Source: Spongilla lacustris (lineage: Eukaryota > Porifera > Demospongiae > Spongillida > Spongillidae). From it: DNA of 64,000 nucleotides. This document shows positions 60,901-64,000 of the stretch, one piece after another (positions within the stretch are counted from its first letter, which is position 1; every line of letters begins with the position of its first letter). The notes under the pieces are model-generated. The model saw only the letters and a list, made by a program, of their open reading frames with translations. It had not been told where the DNA came from and did no database searches. The DNA lies in contig OX442420.1 of assembly GCA_949361645.1 (NCBI GenBank), positions 3,207,882 to 3,271,881 of the forward strand, written 5' to 3'. The translations under genes were made by a program, and so were the position numbers.

Positions 60901-63351
60901 TCCATCAGAAACTCCGTTTCAGTTTCATGTCTGACATCTCCCTCTGTAAATGGTCTAGGTGCACGAGATAAGGTGTCTGCAGTAAACAGCATCTTCCCGG
61001 CCACATGGTTGATCATGTAATCAGACCTTGCCAGTCTCAGTCTAAACCTGAAGATCCGAGGTGGTAGTTTGTCCATGTGTCAAAAGGTTCTCTAAAATTA
61101 CCCAATCCTTGAAAGAGTGCTGGAAACTCATCCATTACGGGCGACACACTAACTGCTTCTATTCTAGCTATTAGTTTCAATGCAATGATGGCTGGAAGAC
61201 CCAACAAGTTCGTCCGAAGTCCTGCCACAACAAAAATGGTTTCAATGCTTTCCTTTCCATTGTAAGACACCTTGCCATTAAACTGCCCTAATACTCTCAG
61301 AGGGTATTGTCCAGGTCCATACAGTTTTCTTCCTGCTTTCTCCAACTGTGGCTTCTTTAGGTTTCTGTAGCTCCTTTCCGATATATATATATAATTATAA
61401 TTATAATTATATATATAATTATATTGCAGTGACTTCCGCACCAGTGTCCACTTTAAACTTCACTTATCCCCCCTTCAACCATTACATTGATTGCCTACGA
61501 AGTTTCATTTGTCAATGACAGAGTATCCAGAAACACCGAGTTAAGATCACTATGCTCCCACGAAACATTTTCCACTACTGTAGATGAGCAGCACTTGCTA
61601 AAGTGACCCTTCCGATGACATCGATAGCATGTAGCTTTTCTAGCAGGCTAGGGCATTCACTGAAAGGGTGTTGTTCCATGCTACATCTTATACATTTCCT
61701 CCCCTTCTGCTTCTGTGGGTAGCTATCTGGTTGGCCTCTTTCTCTTATGTATCATTTACTACCCGATGCTCATTGATCCAGTGTGACGTCTTCCCTACCT
61801 TTCAGAACTTGCTGCTATTCCTGTACCGCTTCCTGCTGTCTTACTTTTTTTCTTGGCTTTTTCCAAGGTGAGATTTGGATCTAGCTGAAGTCCTTTTGAC
61901 AGGGCTTCGTATCTGATTCTTACTACGATCCTATCTCGTATCATTTCTGCTTGCAGTGCGCCGTAGTCACAATTTTCTGTCAATTTGTACAGCTCCATGA
62001 TGGATGCTGGTATCCCCCGGTTCACCTTCACGCTGACATTGTCGATTAAATCGCGCCCTCTCCAATATCTTTTCACCCTGAAAACGCGTCGAACTTTTCA
62101 ACGACCTATAGGTAGACTTTCCGTTCCTCGGCCGTTATGTTAGTCGAAGCGAGAACTGCTGCATGCCGCTCCTTCGTCCATACAATAAAGTAGCGTATTG
62201 ACCTGTTTTTCATCGTCCGAGTCTGCGGCAAGGCCCGCCGCCGCACGAAACTGGGCGAACCTGGCTATCCACCGAGGCCAATCGTCCGGCGTTTGAAAAT
62301 TAAATGAATCCGGTGGTTTCAACAGAATCTGTGACATTCCAAACAACCGCTGCCACCGTGTAGCGTTCGACAACCTCTCCATATATTAATAATCATACAT
62401 CGCACACATTGACTTAGCATACAGTTTAAAACACATCCTCCAGGACTATGTTCTTTACACTTCAATTGCGATTATCAGGAGATTTACATTGTATTTTGTA
62501 TTGGAATGTGACATTTAACTATTAAAGGGGAATTGAAATGAAAAGGGTCCTCTAATGCATTTTAAATTTCAAACAGATACCTAGGTTATAATTTCTTAAA
62601 TACAGGAATTTTTTCTGTCCACAGCTAGTGGCTTCAACTTGAATTTAGGGTATATCAATTAGAAGCCTCAACTCTGATTGTACTTCTTTGCTTATATTGA
62701 TTTGCCTGAGATGCCTCAGCATAGTGTTTTTTTTTTTCTTTTCCCGATGCACTCCTCGCAGGCTCCCCCCCACTCCCCAATGAGGGAACTTACATGCAGC
62801 GCTCCCTCATAGCCCCCTAGCTGTGAGTGTTAAAGGTAGTCTCGTGCTCAGACTCACTTGTGTATTAGTCGCGTTAACAAAAAGAACCTGCGATAGGTTG
62901 TCGCGGAAAAAAAAATTCTATTCTTGTGATGCGATGTGACGTTGCCGGTACTGGTTTGTTATTAAGAAATGATTGCATGCAAAGTCCAGGGCAGCTTTTT
63001 TCTTTTCTTTCATCGTGTTGCATCGCCGGCTCTTGCGTCAAATTGTGTCCCAGGCTAGCTACTTACGTGCACGAGTCTGGGTACGAGAGGGGGGCGGGGG
63101 ACATTCTAATCATCCTGCCCCCACGTACTATACTCAATATCTTCGTTATTTCTACTAAGTAATTTTGCTCGTGAAAAGTGCCATTCTGTGGCAAATGCAC
63201 ATTAATTTATCTGTAACTGACTGAGCTAGGTAGAGAACTCTTACGGATAGAATATATCCCGCCTTACAACTGCAGGAGAATGATCCTGGAGTATTGGTAC
63301 ATATCTGAGCACATGGACCCAATCCTCCATTTGTAGCACATTCGTTGATAT
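51908..63351 (-). CDS. Multi-EGF extracellular protein with four-Cys repeats, copy 2
   Basis: Paralogue of the 21593-32257 gene. Exons in reading order are 63351-63245 (damaged), 57393-57271, 57059-56937, half exon 56615-56541, 54620-54498, 54291-54169, relic 53845-53778, 53150-53028, 52529-52023 and 51954-51908. The five full EGF exons are each 123 bp, phase 1-1, with six Cys and the [10 protein letters not shown] pattern ([10 protein letters not shown] in 56937). The repeat exon and last exon are intact. Exon 63245 has lost the usual 3' part and could only splice at a new donor, TCC|gtaaga, which would leave 107 bp and shift the frame. Copy 2 may therefore start downstream or be impaired at its 5' side. 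The frame inside the remaining exons is open. The function is inferred only: a secreted or surface protein. Confidence 0.72.
52023..52529 (-). CDS. Exon with three four-cysteine repeats, copy 2
   Basis: Over 493 bp there are 7 differences from copy 1, giving three amino-acid changes (Gly/Asp, Ser/Leu, Thr/Ser); the rest are silent. All 12 repeat cysteines encoded in the exon are kept. The upstream acceptor region differs (TTTAG|TTACTTTAG), but the phase is preserved and gives VTLVKICFQ in place of VTGFKICFQ. Confidence 0.85.
53028..57393 (-). CDS. EGF exon array of copy 2
   Basis: Full exons are 53028-53150, 54169-54291, 54498-54620, 56937-57059 and 57271-57393. Two blocks of the form EGF, ~620-bp intron, half exon, EGF repeat with a period of about 1.47-1.5 kb once the LINE at 55203-56458 is removed. 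Exons 54169 and 56937 share [16 protein letters not shown], different from their neighbours, which marks them as duplicates of each other. Confidence 0.85.
53778..53845 (-). pseudogene. Half-EGF exon relic in copy 2
   Basis: Counterpart of 23477-23542. A small deletion removes the acceptor CTGCA on the + strand side (TTGTAGTGAAAC here, TTGTCTGCATGA in copy 1), so it cannot be spliced in the same way. Confidence 0.5.
55203..56458 (+). mobile_element. 5'-truncated LINE with 9-bp target duplication
   Basis: Flanked by TTAATCAAT at 55194-55202 and 56459-56467. The paralogous position at 53695-53710 is an empty site (GTTAATCAATACATTG). The + strand codes from the first base for the C-terminal part of a reverse-transcriptase polyprotein: [13 protein letters not shown], then [16 protein letters not shown], the knuckle [18 protein letters not shown], and [11 protein letters not shown] with AFDLKV, which fits a PD-(D/E)XK nuclease. 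The frame is open to 56083. It then shifts, and [15 protein letters not shown] and ALLGRTTS follow in another frame. A typical truncated, dead insertion. Confidence 0.85.
56541..56615 (-). pseudogene. Half-EGF exon, second block of copy 2
   Basis: Reads [20 protein letters not shown] followed by CTNTK, length 75 bp (phase kept), with acceptor CAG and donor AAAG|gttttc. It retains Cys 2 and 3 only. Confidence 0.45.
57655..57948. repeat. Foldback element, full-length copy
   Basis: Outer ends CAAGTAAATCAAAAACTTCT and its inverse AGAAGTTTTTGATTTACTTG. The whole 294 bp folds into one hairpin. This copy defines the ends used for 28292-28543 and 29590-29725. Confidence 0.9.
58515..59400. mobile_element. 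hAT-like MITE
   Basis: Ends CAGGGGCGTATGCAGG and an inverted CAGTGGCGGATACAGG, each next to a G-run. CACTC flanks both sides (58510-58514 and 59401-59405). The related copy at 29168 is uninterrupted (TTGTCACTCCAAGTAAACGG). No transposase is recognised inside. Confidence 0.7.
59709..61076 (-). pseudogene. RNase H end and integrase remnant of Gypsy element
   Basis: Begins with [17 protein letters not shown] and [17 protein letters not shown], the end of RNase H. It continues to integrase with [17 protein letters not shown]-stop, LVSDNGP and [16 protein letters not shown], so the DDE acids can be assigned. A C-terminal chromatin-side stretch follows near 59970-59709. Stops and frame changes at about 60410 and 60280 make it inactive. 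Confidence 0.8.
61080..61400 (-). pseudogene. Protease/RT junction remnant of Gypsy element
   Basis: Reads [17 protein letters not shown], then [15 protein letters not shown] and [15 protein letters not shown], the region between protease and reverse transcriptase. The catalytic DTGA motif is not clear because a (TATAAT)n-like tract (61380-61425) interrupts the upstream side. The sequence jumps at about 61080 to the end of RNase H, so the polymerase is deleted. Confidence 0.7.
61795..62337 (-). pseudogene. Gag remnant of Gypsy element
   Basis: Starts [15 protein letters not shown], then [18 protein letters not shown], loses frame at about 62140-62080, and resumes with [16 protein letters not shown] and EMIRDRIVV. 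The zinc knuckle [13 protein letters not shown] lies further downstream, near 61620-61580, in another frame. Confidence 0.8.
62740..62860. repeat. GAGGGAACTTACATGCAGC repeat family member
   Basis: Counterpart of 29840-29930 in copy 1. It shares CCCAATGAGGGA and AGCTTACAGC-like ends with the family at 21340 and 44490. Confidence 0.5.
63245..63351 (-). pseudogene. Truncated EGF exon of copy 2
   Basis: Encodes [16 protein letters not shown] and [16 protein letters not shown], then lacks the ~18 bp that hold the sixth Cys and the donor in the copy-1 equivalent (30352-30474). See the copy-2 gene entry for the new donor. Confidence 0.8.
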
Positions 63352-63545
63352 CTAAAATATATATTGTGGTTGAATCCATGATTAGTTGACAAAGTACGTG
63401 CAATACAATTAACACATCACAAACGCTAGCTACCATCATACTACAATTTATGTTGGTCTTGTTGTCCACAATTGTTTACGTCCCGAGTTTCCATGCTTAC
63501 CAGTTATTTTATATTCATGCATGTCTCATAATATTCAGGCTAGTA

Positions 63546-63868
63546 CAGTGCCGTCCACCCACAAGTTCACACTCGCGCGCGCTCGACTCGCACTCGACAA
63601 GCGCTCGACTCGCGCGCAACTCGATCGAGTGCAATAATAACTCGCGCGCCTCAACTCAAAGCAAAACAGCTGGAACAAAAACATATGCTATTAATAGCTT
63701 GAAACTAACGTAATCATCTGTAGGTATGCCGTAAATAGGTATTTGAGTGACGCTCGCAACAGCGCGCGTATCGAGGGCTAATTGCACTCGCTAATTGACT
63801 CGCGCGCGACTCGCGCTCGACTCGAATACACGCGCGCGCGAGTGTGAACTTGTGGGTGGACGGCACTG
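63546..63868. mobile_element. Tc1/mariner-like MITE
   Basis: Ends CAGTGCCGTCCACCCACAAG and its inverse, TA on both sides (63544-63545 and 63869-63870), with about 35-bp TIRs rich in CGCGCG. Copy 1 near 30735-30755 lacks it, giving an empty site. Confidence 0.88.
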
Positions 63869-64000
63869 TATTTGTCATGACAAATACGATAGCGCCGGCC
63901 CAAAGATTTCTCTTCGACATGGAAGGCACTGCCGAGTGCGCTAAAAGTGCGGTGACCAATGAATAATAAAATGAGCAAGTATATACGCTATAATTGGGGA

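Larger units (their letters stand above)
57582..62435 (-). mobile_element. Deleted Gypsy LTR retrotransposon with nested insertions
   Basis: Minus-strand element. The 5' LTR (62435-62359, 77 bp) and 3' LTR (59621-59598 plus 57646-57582) share TGTAGCGTTCGACAACCTC and TTAGCATACAGTTTA. Next to the 5' LTR is CGGTGGCAGCGG, the expected primer-binding position. GGAAAGGGAGA at 59622-59632 is the polypurine tract. Flanks CCCTC and TCCTC fit a 4-5-bp target duplication. It carries gag, protease, an RNase H stub and integrase remnants but no reverse transcriptase. The closest remembered group is the K02A2.6-like Gypsy lineage. Without the nested insertion it is about 2.9 kb. Confidence 0.8.
51528..64000. 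repeat. Segmental duplication, copy 2
   Basis: Same-orientation counterpart of 21236-30880, running to the window end. The left border is at TATTGTATTTTGC (51528). Conserved blocks include 51528-54620, 62440-62620 and 62624-64000. Copy-specific insertions are the LINE at 55203, the Gypsy element at 57582 and the MITE at 63546. Confidence 0.85.

Overview
The window is animal nuclear DNA: intron-rich genes, EGF-type exon arrays, interstitial TTAGGG repeats and a dense layer of eukaryotic transposons. A sponge or another early-branching invertebrate fits best, but that is an inference from gene style, not a proof. No prokaryotic gene organisation, rRNA, tRNA or CRISPR array was seen.

Region 1 (1-17.7 kb, + strand) holds most of a mitochondrial-type sodium/calcium exchanger gene (NCLX/SLC8B1 family). 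Thirteen exons can be placed by splice sites and phase, and together they give an uninterrupted frame of 603 codons including the stop. The first exons lie off the left edge. Its introns are full of the self-complementary hexamer TACATG, a GGGGAGGAG minisatellite and a TIR element with an 8-bp target duplication. The 8.9-kb intron 5551-14453 carries a decayed DIRS-type (tyrosine-recombinase) retrotransposon and RecQ-like helicase debris.

Region 2 (17.7-32.3 kb) has a TA-flanked TIR element, a decayed LINE-like 3' end, and the first copy of a minus-strand multi-EGF gene. That gene is built from 123-bp phase 1-1 exons, each encoding one calcium-binding EGF domain. It ends in a 507-bp exon with three copies of a four-cysteine repeat I do not recognise, plus a 47-bp terminal exon that completes the third repeat.

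Region 3 (32.3-51.5 kb) is mostly non-genic: large foldback elements, a tandem 0.9-kb duplication, minisatellites, hAT remnants, two micro-palindromes with 9-bp target duplications, an interstitial telomere tract, and a possible small spliced gene near 39.3-40.0 kb.

Region 4 (51.5-64 kb) is a second copy of the EGF/four-cysteine gene on the same strand, about 30 kb from the first. The repeat exon is about 98.6% identical to copy 1 (7 differences in 493 bp). Copy 2 has an extra EGF module from a roughly 1.5-kb internal duplication. It has also been hit by a 5'-truncated LINE, a Gypsy LTR element with very short LTRs and nested insertions in one LTR, and a Tc1/mariner-like MITE. Comparing the two copies gives empty sites that date several insertions after the duplication.
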